This document shows positions 34,461 through 47,055 of a stretch of DNA of 64,000 bases, in pieces. How positions within the stretch are numbered: the first letter of the stretch is position 1; the number at the start of each line of letters is the position of its first letter. Source of the DNA: Rhabdophis nuchalis. Lineage: Eukaryota; Chordata; Lepidosauria; Squamata; Natricidae. The DNA lies in the NCBI GenBank assembly GCA_039707465.1, contig CM077645.1, forward strand, positions 57,785,850-57,849,849. Reading direction: 5' to 3'. Made by a program: the position numbers and the translations under genes. The notes beneath the pieces are model-generated. The model did no database searches and was not told the origin of the DNA. It saw nothing but the letters and a program-made list of their open reading frames with translations.

Positions 34461-35942
34461 TCCTCCATTCCTATAGTAGGGTAGAGGAGCAGAGATGGTG
34501 AAATTTCATGCTCAACAACCACGTTTCAATTCCTTAATAGTCATGTCATTAATAATAAATTATGTCATTTCCCCTCACTTGTAGCTTTCAATTGTTTGTT
34601 TACTCCCCACCTCTACTCTCACTCCACCAAAGAGATAGGAAATGCGTCAGTGACACAGACAGCCATAGGACAAAAGAGAAACAACAGTGGAAAACAGATA
34701 GCAGGGTTCGCATCTCTTTTCAAGATGATATATGAGAAGGTGGAATGGAGTTCAGTGTGGATATGTAGGTTTGGTAACTGCTATTATCCCCATCTACCTT
34801 GTTTTGTTTGTACATTTATTTATAAATAAAAATAAAATATTCCACAATTGTCACTAACCTAGCTTCTCTTTTAAATGAAAGGCAAGTAAGCAATGCCACT
34901 GGAATGTCTATGGATGTCCAGAATGTAACAGATCCCCCTCACCCCCTCCTCCTCCTTCTCCTCCTCCTCTTCCTCTTTCTTCCTTCTTTCTGCTTTCTTC
35001 TTCCTTCTTCCTTTCCTTGATGCTGTAAATCTTTTCTATTCACTTCTTCCATCAATATAAGACATTGTTGATATTTGTATGTCTGTGTGTACATTTACAT
35101 TTACTACTGCTGGCATATAAACAGAGGCATATTGATTATTAAGACGCTAATCTTTTGAATCCCAAATTATGGCATTATCATTTTGGTAAATGTATTGCTA
35201 TTCATACTCACAAGAGGCTATGGGCATCCTTCCAAGGACTTTTAAATTTCTATGATTTTTCTAAAATGTATGTGTTTCCGTAACTACATTCAGCTGGGAC
35301 TGCTGCATCTCTACTTTTTGTAAACTTCTAAAATCAAGCAAAAATATGTTCCCCACCCTCATTTTTTATTTTAGCAGTTTTCTACCATCTTTGTGGGTTT
35401 TCGTTTGCATGATTAATGATGAGTAGTTTAGCCCACATCATTGCAGTTGGAGAGATTTCTTAGTGCAGAACAATTTTTGCTCTGTGGATGAATGAGCATT
35501 TTATACAATCACTTTCACAAACTATGAAATTACTTTAGTATTGAGAATAACTGATTCAATTTACACACTTGTCAAAATGCTTCTAATTAGCCATTACTAG
35601 CTGAAACAAGCATCTTAAAATATTTTTTTCATTAGGTATTAAAGGCTAGGATAATTCAGAGAATTGCCACTTCTTTTTTTAGTTCTATGCTTAAAATCCA
35701 AGCTGTTCAACAATCATGTGGTTAGTATAACACTGTAAACTCAGGAGTGACCCCAAACATTTGCTGTTTGAGGCAAAACTGCAAATGGTAATCCCAGCCA
35801 TCACTCAAAATGCAGATTAAGTGTCAGGAATGAATAAACATGCACGAACACATACATACATACAGATAGACAGGCAGGCAGACACATTGCAAGGTTCATG
35901 ACAGGTAGTTCATATGATATTTGGGGTAACATGGCACTAGCA
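34461..35942. other. AT-rich DNA with a polypyrimidine stretch, no gene
   Basis: Contains a CTC/CTTC-rich stretch at about 34,935-35,020. Otherwise AT-rich, with no supported gene. Confidence 0.55.
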
Positions 35943-36150
35943 GTAGCACTTAGACTTATATACTGCTTCAGCAGTTTACAGAGTTGGCATATTGCCCCCA
36001 ACAATTTGGTTCTTCATTTTACCAACCTCTGAAGGATAGAAAGCTGAGTCAACTTTGACCCAGTCAGGATCAAACTACTGGCAGTGGGCAGAGCCAGCCT
36101 GAAATACTTTATCATATTATACGATTAATATTCTAACCACTGCACCACAA
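35943..36150 (-). mobile_element. tRNA-derived SINE (minus strand)
   Basis: Read on the minus strand it starts 'tggtgcagtggttagaat' (A-box region), has a degraded B box, then 'caaagttgactcagc' and 'gttgggggcaatatgcc', and ends 'tatataagtctaagtgct'. The same family, in the same orientation, occurs at 56,311-56,545. No coding capacity. This copy seems internally altered around the B box. Confidence 0.75.
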
Positions 36151-39100
36151 TAGACAGAAAAAAATGTGAGTGCTCTGTTATCTCTTTGAAGATTATGGAT
36201 GTTTAAATTGATATTTGTTTACATTATCTTTTTTTCTTCTTTTCTCTCCTGACCTGAAGCCTACCATGCCTTTGAAAAACTATCTAAAGATTCTCTCAAC
36301 TTTCAAAGCAGATTTTTAAGATATATTGGATCAGCAAAGGGAAAAAGAGCCTGTCAATGGAATTGTTCTGATGATGATTCAGTTGAAACCTTCCTTTTAA
36401 ATAAATCTTTAAACCAAACAATTGAATCAATTTATGCAACTGATTGCATTTTGTATGTTCAAATCAATTGGGTTCAATTAACCTGTGCACATATGCTACC
36501 CATATTTTCACTAAATTGAATCTTCAACCAGATTTTTTTTTATTTGAATCACTAACTTGAATTGAATCAATTCTTGCAAATTTAAATTGAAACAAATTAT
36601 TAAATCACAAATTCAAATTGAATCTGGACTAATTCAGAGATGTATTCTAGCATTTCATGTCAGCCTCTAATTTATCTTTGTTTCAAAATGTGGTATAAAT
36701 CAGCATTCGGTTTTTTTGCAACACATGAAAATAGAGAAATGTAACTATAATTTGTACCTTTTGCATTGGCCTATTGACATGAAAAACATAGTGATTCTGT
36801 CTTTTACAGAAATAAACGTGAGGAAGAACCTTTAAACCTTTATTGTTTTTATTGCTAACAGAAAAAAAAAGTTTGTACTCCTACAGAAACTCTTTAGCCT
36901 AGCAGTGTAGCCTTATTCTGGCCTATTTTCACACACTTTCTCTTTTATTGTAGCAGACAATAATTTTGCATAAGAATCATATGCTAAACACTTTTGAAAA
37001 TAGACACTGCAGATACACAGAGTTACTGCCTATGTGTTTAATAAGTTATTTGTAGTCATTTTATTGTTCCTAATTTAATAAACATCAATAGTAAAACAGA
37101 TCAAATTTTATAATTACCTTTCAGAATTTTTTACTTGTTTTTTTTCTCTATTCTTGTTAATTACTAGAGGTTGGATTGGGAGCTCTAATATTAATATCAT
37201 ACTCAACAATGAAACTTTTTGAGCTGTTGATTGAAATGTTAGGTATATATGACTAAATTTGCATATAGAAGAAATATGCCGTTATAATTACTAACAATGC
37301 ATTTTAATTCAATGTAATAGTTGTTCAAAAATTGTGTTATTGTATAATTATTCTCATTATTAATGCTGATCATGAAACATAATAAATGATTTAATATTTG
37401 AATTATGGAGTTTCAAAAGCTTTAATTTATGCCTATATTCTAATGAAATTATCAGCATCTTTGTCATCTCTGGGCTAATATGGATTCACAGACACTTTCT
37501 CCACAGATAGTGGATCAGTAGTTGAGAAAACATAGTTTTAAGAATTTTTCTGTCACCACTTATCAATATTGGCAGCTAGAGAACTTTCTAAATTATCAAC
37601 ACATTCTTTACCATTTACACAATCAAAAGCTCAAGAACAGAAGGTCTCTAATAATGGAAAAGCATCACTTTTACTACCACTTATCTCAACTGTTCACAGA
37701 ATAAATTGAATTAACCTAAATTAATCTAAAAATCTCTGTACATTTTCAGCATCCAAGAAGATAATCCTATTATGCTTGGGAATCAGCCTCGTATGGTTCC
37801 ATCATTATACTACAGTAGAGAAAACCAATGCTGTATTTAACTACAGTAGAGAAACAAAAGCTATTATGCACAAAGCTAGTAGATAATGAAGAAAGAGGAA
37901 TATTTATCAAAACATTTATATCCTTTTTTTCCATCAGAATAATGCAGGAGGCAAGTAAAAGGTTAGAAAACTATCATGAAACATGTACAACACAGAATAA
38001 GACCAGCTTTAAAATAAGAAGAAAACACATGTTATCTTATTCTCTTCTTTTAGATATAATTTTTTAAGTTTATGTTCTAATCCGTATGAATGTAGAAAGT
38101 CTGATTTTTTTTCCTGAAAAATTTCAACAATCTCAGCAACAACAATCTAATTTTGACTAAAAATGAATTCTTGGTACATTTAAAATACTGGTCACAAACA
38201 AAAAACCATTTTCTTATCACACTCTTAATTCCTGTCCCCAGCAGTTCCATAGTACTTGCCTGCATGCAGTGATGTTAAGCTAAAAGTCAGGAAAAAAAAT
38301 TGTATATTTGGGTAGATCACATAAAATGTTCTATTTATTTATTATTTATTAAACATGAATTGTTGAAAGGAGTAGAGTTTAAAAAAATAGAATGCTATGG
38401 GGTGTAAGTGGAATCTATATTGGCTGCCCCGGTGCCTAAATCTTGCTTTCTGAAACTCAAATATAAGATAACAAAATTTTAGCAGTAAGGCAGAGGTCAC
38501 CCTCTATTTCTCATCTTTTTATCTTTTAAATATCTTTTTGTGTTCATTCAATTAAATGTTTATCAAAAAAGAACTAAGAACAACTTGATTTAAAATATGT
38601 ACTTGCCTACTCAACTCTTTCTACTGCTTCGCCTCTCCCCCCTTATTTTTCAATCATAAAAAAGACTATGTTTGCTTTTGGTGCTATTGTGAATTATTCA
38701 GGCTTATAGTCTTTGCTGGTGATTTCCATCACTTGATAGAGGCTATTGCACAAGGCATAATTGATTTTTTTTCCTCCATGCAACAAAAAAAAATTGGTAT
38801 CTAAACGTATTGCAGTGTATTAGATAGATGCTTTTCAGAAATGTCTTACTAGGGCATATCTTATGGTCTTGTTTTTCTTATGTCAAACAGCAGGATTTAT
38901 TACTCTGATCATATGAGAAAAGTAAAGTAGAGGATTTCTTTCTCTCACTTGTATTTTAGAAGATACATGTTTGAATCATATTTCTGTGGAAAGTTCTTTG
39001 GGCAGGAAAAGCAACCATGTCTAGTGTAAAAATGCAATACATGCAATTTTCACTTTTCATGTCACTGCAACAATTGTGTCATGCAGCACTTTTCAGACAT

Positions 39101-39339
39101 CAGTGGTTCCCTTGAAGAGAAAAGTGGTTATCTCAGGCTGCAATTCAGAATGAATTCTTTTAAGAGGATAGGAAGATTCCTAATATCCTGTCCAAAGGGA
39201 CTTTATGTGCAGAAAGCAAATTGGTGCTCGCTTTTGTCCCATATGAGAACTGTCTTCTAATATCAATATCTTCTCATGTTGTTCATATCTATATTATACT
39301 GTTAGCATTTATATGCAAATGGTTTCATCAGCTAGCTAT
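36151..39339. other. AT-rich DNA without a recognisable gene
   Basis: About 3.2 kb of AT-rich sequence. A patch at about 36,395-36,620 is enriched for 'aattgaatca' variants and may be a decayed short repeat. No frame above about 80 codons and no RNA gene. Confidence 0.5.
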
Positions 39340-39586
39340 ACCCTTACTGGAATTTGAACCGGGGCTGTATTACATGTTAGGCAGATGTTTTAGCCACTAA
39401 GCCACCAGGTTCTCCTCCTGATCAGTTGAGCCAAGGGAATAAGTATATATTTGTGTCACAACACCCTGGTAAGCCCCAATTAAGGGAGGGAGCAGAATTG
39501 CTTCCCTTTTCTGCCTTTTGGCTCACCACAGGAGACCATCCATTCAGAAAGCTCTTTTTTTGTATGTATGTATATATGTGTATGTA

Positions 39587-39617
<31 letters not shown>

Positions 39618-40045
39618 ATTTGTTTCACAACACCCTGTTAGGGCCCCAATTAAGGGAGGAAGCATACTGCTTTCCTCTTCTGCCTTTCGGCTCATCCCCA
39701 GAGACCATCTAAACAGAAAGCCATGAGTTCCGTTGTGTGATTTTTTTTAAATATGTGTGTTAGTTTTATGAGCTGATCAATAAATAAATCAGGGAGACTA
39801 GTATAGATATATTTCAAGCTTTTTAGCCCTCATCAGCTAGCCATACACTTACTGGGATTCGAACCGGGGTTGTATTGCATATAGGAAAGCAGTATGCTTC
39901 CTCCTTTAATTGGGGCCCTAACAGGGTGTTGTGGAACAATTATAGATACTTATCCTCTTGTCTCAGCTGATGCAATAAGAGAACTTGGCTGGCTGAATGG
40001 CTAAAGGCTCTTGCCTGTTATGCAATACAGCCCCGGTTCGAAACT
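39340..40045. repeat. Cluster of tRNA-like SINE pieces around a TG repeat
   Basis: Three pieces share a B-box-like element: 'gaatttgaaccggggctgt' at about 39,351 (minus), 'gattcgaaccggggttgta' at about 39,857 (minus) and 'cagccccggttcgaaact' at about 40,028 (plus). Two direct copies of an about 100-bp block ('cacaacaccctg', 'ccccaattaagggagg') lie at 39,455 and 39,626, with an inverted piece at 39,888-39,935. A TG repeat (39,575-39,617) separates the direct copies. Confidence 0.6.
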
Positions 40046-40384
40046 GTTGACTTAGTCATGTTTGGAGTAGATCTATTTAGATAATTAGGAGGAGTTAGTG
40101 TAACTACATTTAAGAAAACTTTCTGGCATTAATATACTGCTATAATGTACATTTCTCCAGTTCTTTGCTATTTCTATGGGTCAGGTACACATGAACAGAA
40201 ATACACCACAAACAGTGTATATCATCTGTACTGCTTGCTGTTGTTGCAATGAGACAAATTGCTGGGAGGCAGAGACAGATTTTTCCCCCCTATTTTCCTC
40301 CCCAAAATCTAGGTGCGTCTTATACTTCGGAGCATCTTACACTAAAAAAAATGTGGTAATTCACAGAACGTATGACTGTCTGTT

Positions 40385-40970
40385 ATATATATATATATTT
40401 ATTATTTTTATTATAATTTTCCACAAATTATACATCTACACATAAAATTTACTTTCTTTTTTAACAATAATCAATAATCCACCCGGTGCTATACAAAACG
40501 AAAGGAAGAGTTGGTTCTTTGGATATCTTCAATTGTCTTTAAGATCTCCAAAATCCGCATTCCCTGGGTACAAGTGTCGAGGCATCCAAAGTTCCAAGTG
40601 CATAGTCCACAAATGGGTTCCAAGTCTTCCAGAAAATGTCTTTTTTATAGACCCCCTCTCTGAATTTAATATCACAAGTCATTTTATCATTTAAGGCTAA
40701 TTTCCACATTTCACAATACCATTCTTCTATTTTAATATTTACCTCTATTTTCCAGTATCTTGCTATTATAATTCTACCCATTATAATCATAATTCTAATC
40801 AGTTCTTTCTCATATTTTGTTAATTCTAATTCCTTAATTATCAGTAATAATATAGTTTCTGATCTCAAAGTTATTCTTTTCTTCATCATTTCAAACATCA
40901 TTATATATAACTGTTATATATAACAATGGCCTTTCTTGATTAAGTCAAAATTATATGCTTCATAATTTAA
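40385..40970 (-). mobile_element. L1 LINE 3' end
   Basis: A minus-strand L1 fragment comprising the last part of ORF2 (40,539-40,901) and a short AT-rich 3' region down to an AT repeat at about 40,386. It is the only trace of L1 ORF2 in the window. It shows that the genome has carried L1, whose ORF2 could serve the ORF1-only elements in trans. Confidence 0.65.
40539..40901 (-). pseudogene. L1 ORF2 C-terminal remnant
   Basis: About 120 codons with the pattern of the extreme C-terminus of vertebrate L1 ORF2: IIIARYWKIEV, then IEEWYCEMWKLALNDKMT, then FREGVYKKDIFWKTWNPF. The position before a 3' UTR and the absence of RT and endonuclease sequence upstream mark a severe 5' truncation. It is called from the order of conserved hydrophobic and Trp residues; a database search would settle the clade. 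Confidence 0.6.
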
Positions 40971-41055
40971 TTCTCATTGTAGTAATAAAAATAAATAAAT
41001 CAGAAAATATTGAAATGGAACAAAACATGATTTAATTGAACTGATAGTGAATCTA

Positions 41056-41323
41056 CCGTATTTTTCGGAGTATAAGATGCACCAGAGTATAAGACGCACC
41101 CAGGTTTTGAAGAGGCATTTTTTTAAAAAAAGTAGGTAGGTAGATAGAGGGATAGAGAGGGAGAGAAAGAGATAGGAATACAGTAGGTAGGAAGGGAGAG
41201 AGAGAGAGTAGGTAGGTAGGTAGGTAGGTAGGTAGGTAGGTAGGGGAAGGGAGACAGAGAGAGAGAGAAATACAGTAGGTAGGTAGGGAGAGAGAGTGTG
41301 TAGATTGGTTGGTAGGTAGAGGG

Positions 41324-41356
<33 letters not shown>

Positions 41357-41476
41357 AATACAGTAGATAGGTAGGGAGAGAGAGAGAGTAGGTAGGTATA
41401 TAGAGGGGGGAGAGAAATACAGTAGATAGGAAGAGAGAGTGTGTAGATAGGTAGGTAGAGGGATAGAGAGAGAGAA

Positions 41477-41507
<31 letters not shown>

Positions 41508-42165
41508 AATACAGTAGATAGGTAGGGAGAGAGGGAGAGTAGGTAGGTAGGTAGGTAGATATTTCCAGGTGTAGTTATGCATGTGCTGGAGAAGGAAATC
41601 ACTGACTACCTTTGGAACAAATCTTGGTTTCTGCAGGCACAACACTTGACTGACGTAATTCTCATCAATCACTCTAACTAAACAACTTTCCAAAAGGGGA
41701 AAAAAAACCTTTTTGCACTTTGCAAACCTCCCCCAAACGGCCCGTTTTTCGCAAAAATGGGCCCATTTTTTTTCAAATAAAAGGCATGAATAGCCTTGGG
41801 GCCGCTTGCAGAGTGCTCCTGGGGAGGTGGGGGGGGGCAAAATGAGGAAAAAATGGCCCGTTTTTTTCATGAAAACGGGCATTTTTGGGTCAAAAAAAGT
41901 GCACGGGTAGCCTTATGGAGGCTTATAGAATGCTGCTGTGGGCTGGGGGGGGGCAAAAATGCCCTGTTTTTTTGCTCATTTCTGCCCTCCCCATCCCCCA
42001 GGAGCTCTCTAGAAGCCTCCATAAGGGGTATGCGCATGGCCATTTTGGTGAAGGGGCGGGGTTTCAGGAAGCAAAAAAATGCTGTATTCAATGTATAAGA
42101 CGCACCCAGATTTTCAGCCTCTTTTTAGAGGAACAAAGGTGCGTCTTATACTCCGAAAAATATGG
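41056..42165. mobile_element. Unclassified terminal-inverted-repeat element
   Basis: The ends are CCGTATTTTTCGGAGTATAA on the left and the near-perfect inverse CTCCGAAAAATATGG on the right. Subterminal 'aagacgcaccca' and 'ggtgcgtctta' motifs are also inverted. The left half holds GGTA/GAGA arrays (41,131-41,565). The right half has three imperfect GC-rich modules around 'gcccgttttt' (41,730-41,990). No transposase. A clear target duplication is not visible. A fragment with 'ggtgcgtcttatacttcgg' lies at 40,312-40,331 and a short relative at 53,912-54,016. Confidence 0.65.
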
Positions 42166-45100
42166 CATATAGCGAGAGGAGAAACTATAGGATACAGGGA
42201 GGTAGAACAGGAAGGAGAGGTGGACATAGAAGAGGAGGGGGAGGACGACAATCAACCCAGATAATAAAACAAAATTGCAGTCAACGTTTGGTCCTTGAGA
42301 ATAACTGAATTGTGCTGAGTTGCAAAACCCACTGGCTACATTTCATTTGCTTTTTAAAATTCTTCACATGGAACTCATTTTGGTGACTTGCCCTTTACAG
42401 CAAAGACAGTGCAGAATAACTGATTGGATTGCAGCAATCTGTTTCGGATAGATGTTTAACTAGTTTTTTTTCCCCTAGTCTCTTTCTTAACAACAACAAA
42501 AATCAAAGCAGAATTTTCACAGACTATAAAATTATTTTCCCATATTTCTCTTCTTATCTTTCATAGCTTGGATTGAAAATATTCAACTCATCTTCTCCTG
42601 GATATAAAAATAAAAAAGCATAGAATAGAAGGTCTCAGGGCAGCAGTTATCTCTTGGCCGTCAGAAATTGAGAGAAAACAGCAAGTAAATGTTTGTAGTA
42701 TTATCTGAAATAACTTCTAGACTTTTTACAGCTTCCGTTCTTTCATTTATTTTCGAAAGGTGCCACAGAATTTCCTTCTAATAATAAGTGGCCTCAGAGA
42801 AGTTTTTGTTTTTGTTTGGATTTGCTTTAAAGCTTCACTGTCATTGAAAATCCAGACATTATGAAACTAGCAGGGAAATGATCATGGCAACAAAAAAAAA
42901 TTGCCTTGCTTGTCTGCCCTTTTTTTAAAGCTCCCTAATATATCGCATAATTTAAAAAAATGATGACTAAATTAGTGATTATGAAAATAATAAAAAATAG
43001 AAGTAATTCTTCCCTCCCTCTCTTACACAGATACTATTTCAACCTCTAGTTGTATTTATCCTTGAGACTTTTCTGAATGTCAGCATGCTTTTGTTGCTAA
43101 ACATTATAAGATGGATATGTAAGACCTACTCAAAGTGTCTGCAAGAGGCCATGTGTGAAAAAACCAAGATGGCAGGCATGGCTGTGTGACTTATTATATA
43201 AATGTATGGAAAACCTAATTCTATAGACTCCACGTGGCTCCACGTGGCTCCACGTACAATACGTAAAAACCTAGGCACATAATTATCTAAAGCCTACAGG
43301 CAATCTATGCACCAATTATCTATCTCATAGACAAAGAGCCATCATAGTGATTGACAAAAAGGGACCCAGAAGGTATTTTGCAAATTATTCAATGCTTTGC
43401 AATACTGGTGTATTTTATAGGGGTATTGATATATCATCTCAACAGCCCTGTTGAAATGAGAGGTTTTTTGGTCAATTCTTAGCACTTTTACCTACTAATG
43501 TTTGTTGTTTATTGACAAACAAACAAACAAACATACTACCCTGCAAAGTGTTTTCCCCCCTTCATTCTATGTAATTTTCTACAATTTCAAACCACATTCT
43601 TCAGAAATCATTTCGGGTAGATTGTGGTATGATTAGGAGATAGATTGGAAATGGTAAAATTCTCTGTACTGCAAGAAATGCACAGAGATGAAGTGTTCCC
43701 ACTGATATGGGAGAAGCATCATTTCTAAACCCCTGCTGTTTCTTATACATCTGTTGCTGGGTACTTTTATATAAACAATAAGCCTGATACAAAAAAAGTG
43801 AACACAAAGCTAGTTTTGAGACCCTTAATGCTCCAGGTTCATATTTGTACGTGAAAGATATTTTAATAGAAGATACTACATGTTGGCCAATGATAACACT
43901 GAAATTTCATTAAGAAAACCCCAAAAGAAATCATTATATTATGTGAAGAACTGTCTTCCACTTTGGCAATGCCAGTTGAAGAAAGTGAGAGGGCAGTTTT
44001 ATTCAAAGAATTTTCTCATATGAAATCATGGCAACATTGGAAATTATATCCCAAAACAGCAGTGCCTGTGAGGGAGGGCAGCAGGGATCAGAGTGATGCA
44101 ATATTTCCAACAGTGAGAACAACAGAGGAAAGGCTTGCCTTCAGAAACTGTGCTTGCTCCATTACTGGAGGCTATTAAGAGACTGGACAGTTACTTGTCT
44201 GAAATGCTATAGGATTTCCTACTTGAGCAAACAGTTGGACTTAGACCTCCAAGGTCCCTTCCAACTGTATTATTCTGTATTTTGTTTTCTATAAGTAACA
44301 TCATGAGACAGAGTTTGCACCTCTTTTTCACGAGGGATAAAGCTTGAAGTCGACTGCTGCTGTCGCTGCTGAGGGCAACAAACCAACAAAGCAGATAAAG
44401 CTGATGCAAAAGTAAAATGTTGCCCCCAACACTGACAAGTTCTTAAACAAAATTATTGGCAAAATATAACGTCTCTTATTTTCCATGCATTGGTGATTGA
44501 TTCGCTACCCAGTGATATCCTGCTTACTGAATATTGGAGAAATATATAATGGAAATGAGATTGGAATCTTATCTTTGCTAATTGGTAATTTTTTGTACGG
44601 GTGACAAAAGTAAGTGGGAAACATCCAATTTAGTTCTTGAGAAAGTAGACTGTAGTGCCGGCAATAAGACTCTATCTGAGTATATTATACTGGGCACTAT
44701 TTAAAAGAGGGAGGGAGGGATAGAGAGAAAGACTATCAGAGAGAGTCAGTAAGTCACCATCCTGGAAAGAACGAAAATCACAGCCTTTTTAGCTAATTCT
44801 GTTTTCAAATATGCCATCATGTTCAGTATATGGCAGTTAATAAATGTGACTTTAAAAGAACATTATACTTTTTTTTTCCCCTTACTGGGAATTTGAGAAA
44901 ATCCCGTGAACAAGCAAATGATTTATTCTTATCCAAAAGTTTTGCTGAACCTTTAAGAAATTAAATCTATTTCATACAAAACTATATGAATGTATTGTAT
45001 ATATTGTGGCTGATCTGATCCAACTTGTTTCATACATATGACTCTTCTCTTTCAATGATATTGGCTACAAGGTAAAAATAGTAAGTAATAATTATGCAAT

Positions 45101-45933
45101 ACACAGTGCCAAGCTAGCTTTCTAGAAAACAGCTACATAAGAGAAAGATAACGCTATTTGCATAACTAAATGGCAGACAAATGGTTATATCTTGCTCCTA
45201 GACTGTATCTGATGCAGCACTGTAATTAGTTCAGGATCATAAATTCCCCAGAGTATTATTTACCTATTGTGTTTTCATTATAGTTGAAAAGGAGAAGTGG
45301 GAGTTTTCACAAGATTAAAAAATAAACTTTCCTAGAATGATATTCTCATCCCCCATTGAGATGAACTATTTATATTTATATTTAAGAATCCAATTTGTAA
45401 TATTCTTGGGACATACACAGAGACAAGCGCCTAAAGCAGCAAGTTAATCATAGTTTGATAATCAAGTTTAGTGATGGAGATACTTAACCATTTTTATGAG
45501 TTAACAGTGTAATTCCAAGCTCATAAAGCTACTGAGGGTGATTATGTAAACCAAATCCTGCAAACCTCTTTGATGTCAATTAAGCACACCAAAACAAACA
45601 GTCTTCACTACTTCATAGAAAGAAAATGCTGCACCCGAATGTACTTGGCGATAGATTGGTTTTAAATGGGAAAACATTTGGGGCCAGAATTCCTGTAACA
45701 GTATCCTTTTCTTTTCAATATCTATGATAAAGGAACTATTTGACAATCATGCACTGAAAATAATTACTTTTGGTTGTAGGCAGATACTAAGTTCCTGGTA
45801 GAAAATGTAATCATTCTGTGAATCTAAATGGGTTTTCTTTTGGAAGTGATGTAATAGAGGACCCATAAGGAACCAAAGAGTTCATGGATGGAAGTGACTG
45901 AAATTAACTTTAGCATTTGTAGTACCGTATTTG
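42166..45933. other. AT-rich DNA without a recognisable gene
   Basis: About 3.8 kb, AT-rich. It contains an old CR1 3' end (44,060-44,282, listed separately), a triple 10-mer with CACGTG near 43,228-43,257 and a CAAA run near 43,516. No gene supported. Confidence 0.5.
44060..44282 (+). repeat. Old CR1 LINE 3' end
   Basis: A degenerate CR1 terminus: 'acagtgagaacaac', 'gaaatgctataggatttcct', then 'cagttggacttagacctcc' and 'ccttccaactgtattattc'. It is more diverged than the other CR1 ends in the window. Confidence 0.75.
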
Positions 45934-46140
45934 CATTGGTGGGTTTCAAAAATTTTAGAACCTATTCTGTAGGTGTGGCCTGCTTTGTGGGAGTGGCCCA
46001 GTGATCATGTGACCGGGTAGGAAAGCCTTGGTGTTCATGTGACCCAGTGGGCATGGCCAACTTGGAAAATGTGGTGAAACTCACTTAACAACGCTCTTAC
46101 TTAGCAACCGAAATTTTGGGCTCAATTGTGGTCATAAGTT
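45934..46140 (+). mobile_element. hAT-type miniature (family B), left half
   Basis: Starts CATTGGTGGGTTTC and follows the family-B copy at 4,233 through 'gaacctattctgtaggtgtg' and 'cttagcaaccgaaatttt' up to the start of a polypyrimidine tract. The matching right end is not visible. The repeat unit 'catgtgac' is present twice. Confidence 0.75.
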
Positions 46141-46473
46141 CTCTTTCTTTCTTTCTTTCTTTCTTTTTCTTTCTTTCTCTCTCCTTCCTTCCTTCTTTCC
46201 GTTCTTTTGTCTCTCTCTACCACTTTCTTTTTTCTTTTTTCTTCCTTTCTTCCTTTCTTTCTCTTTCCTTCTTTCTCTTTCCTTCTTTCTCTTTCTCTTT
46301 CTTCCTCTCTCTTTCTCTTTCTATCTTTGTCTCTCTCTTTTTTCTCTCACTCTTCCTCCATTCATTCCTTCCTTTCTTTCTTGTGTGTATCCCTTCCCCT
46401 TCCTTCCTTCCTTCCTTCCTTCCTTCCTTCCTTCCTTCCTTTCTCTTCCTTTCTCCCTTTCTCTCTCTCTTCA
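46140..46473. repeat. Polypyrimidine (CTTT/CCTT) tract
   Basis: A run of about 330 nt made almost only of C and T on the plus strand. It directly follows the family-B hAT sequence, as at 4,411 and 52,458. Frames through it are low complexity. Confidence 0.9.
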
Positions 46474-46726
46474 TGGCCAGGGATAAATCAGGGGGAGAGA
46501 GGAAGGAAAAAGCGGAGCTTCTGCTAGGGATGGCCTTCTCCTCCCTCTCTCACCCTGATTTCTCCTTGGCTGGAAGGAGGCAGGATTAGTGGCCAGTGCT
46601 CTCTTCTTACCACTTGCCACTGCTACCCCTGCAGCCCACTGGCCGCAGCCCTGAAAGCCATGGGAGCGGAGAAACAGAGGATTCATTGTCACCCTCCCAG
46701 CTGATCCAGTCCTCCTTACACATGCA

Positions 46727-46757
<31 letters not shown>

Positions 46758-47055
46758 TGTGTGTGACAGATGCCTTGTTTCCAATGGGGGTGGAAGAAAT
46801 CCATGCAGAGGGAGGAAAAATAATTTTTTCATCCCTCTGCATGGATTTCTCCCCCCACCACATTGGAAACGAGGTGGCTGTCAAAGAGAAGGGAGTGCAG
46901 GCCACGTGGGCTTCTTCCAACAGTTGAATCCTCCCCTTCTGTTCCTTCTTTGGTTGTTGGAAGAAGCCCACGTGGCGCGCGCTCCCTTCTCTTTGACAGC
47001 CGGCTAGTTTCCAATGTGATGGAGAAAGAAATCCATGCAGAGGGAGGAAAAATTA
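46474..47055. repeat. Cluster of three inverted repeats
   Basis: Hairpin 1 pairs 46,474-46,505 with about 46,535-46,580 ('aaatcagggggagag' against 'ctctcaccctgattt'). Hairpin 2 pairs 46,777-46,820 with 46,830-46,871 ('atccatgcagaggga' against 'tccctctgcatggat'). Hairpin 3 pairs 46,874-46,922 with 46,954-47,002 ('gaagcccacgtgg' against 'ccacgtgggcttc'). A further copy of the first arm of hairpin 2 follows at 47,007-47,052. A TG repeat lies at 46,726-46,765. No protein is credible. Confidence 0.7.
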
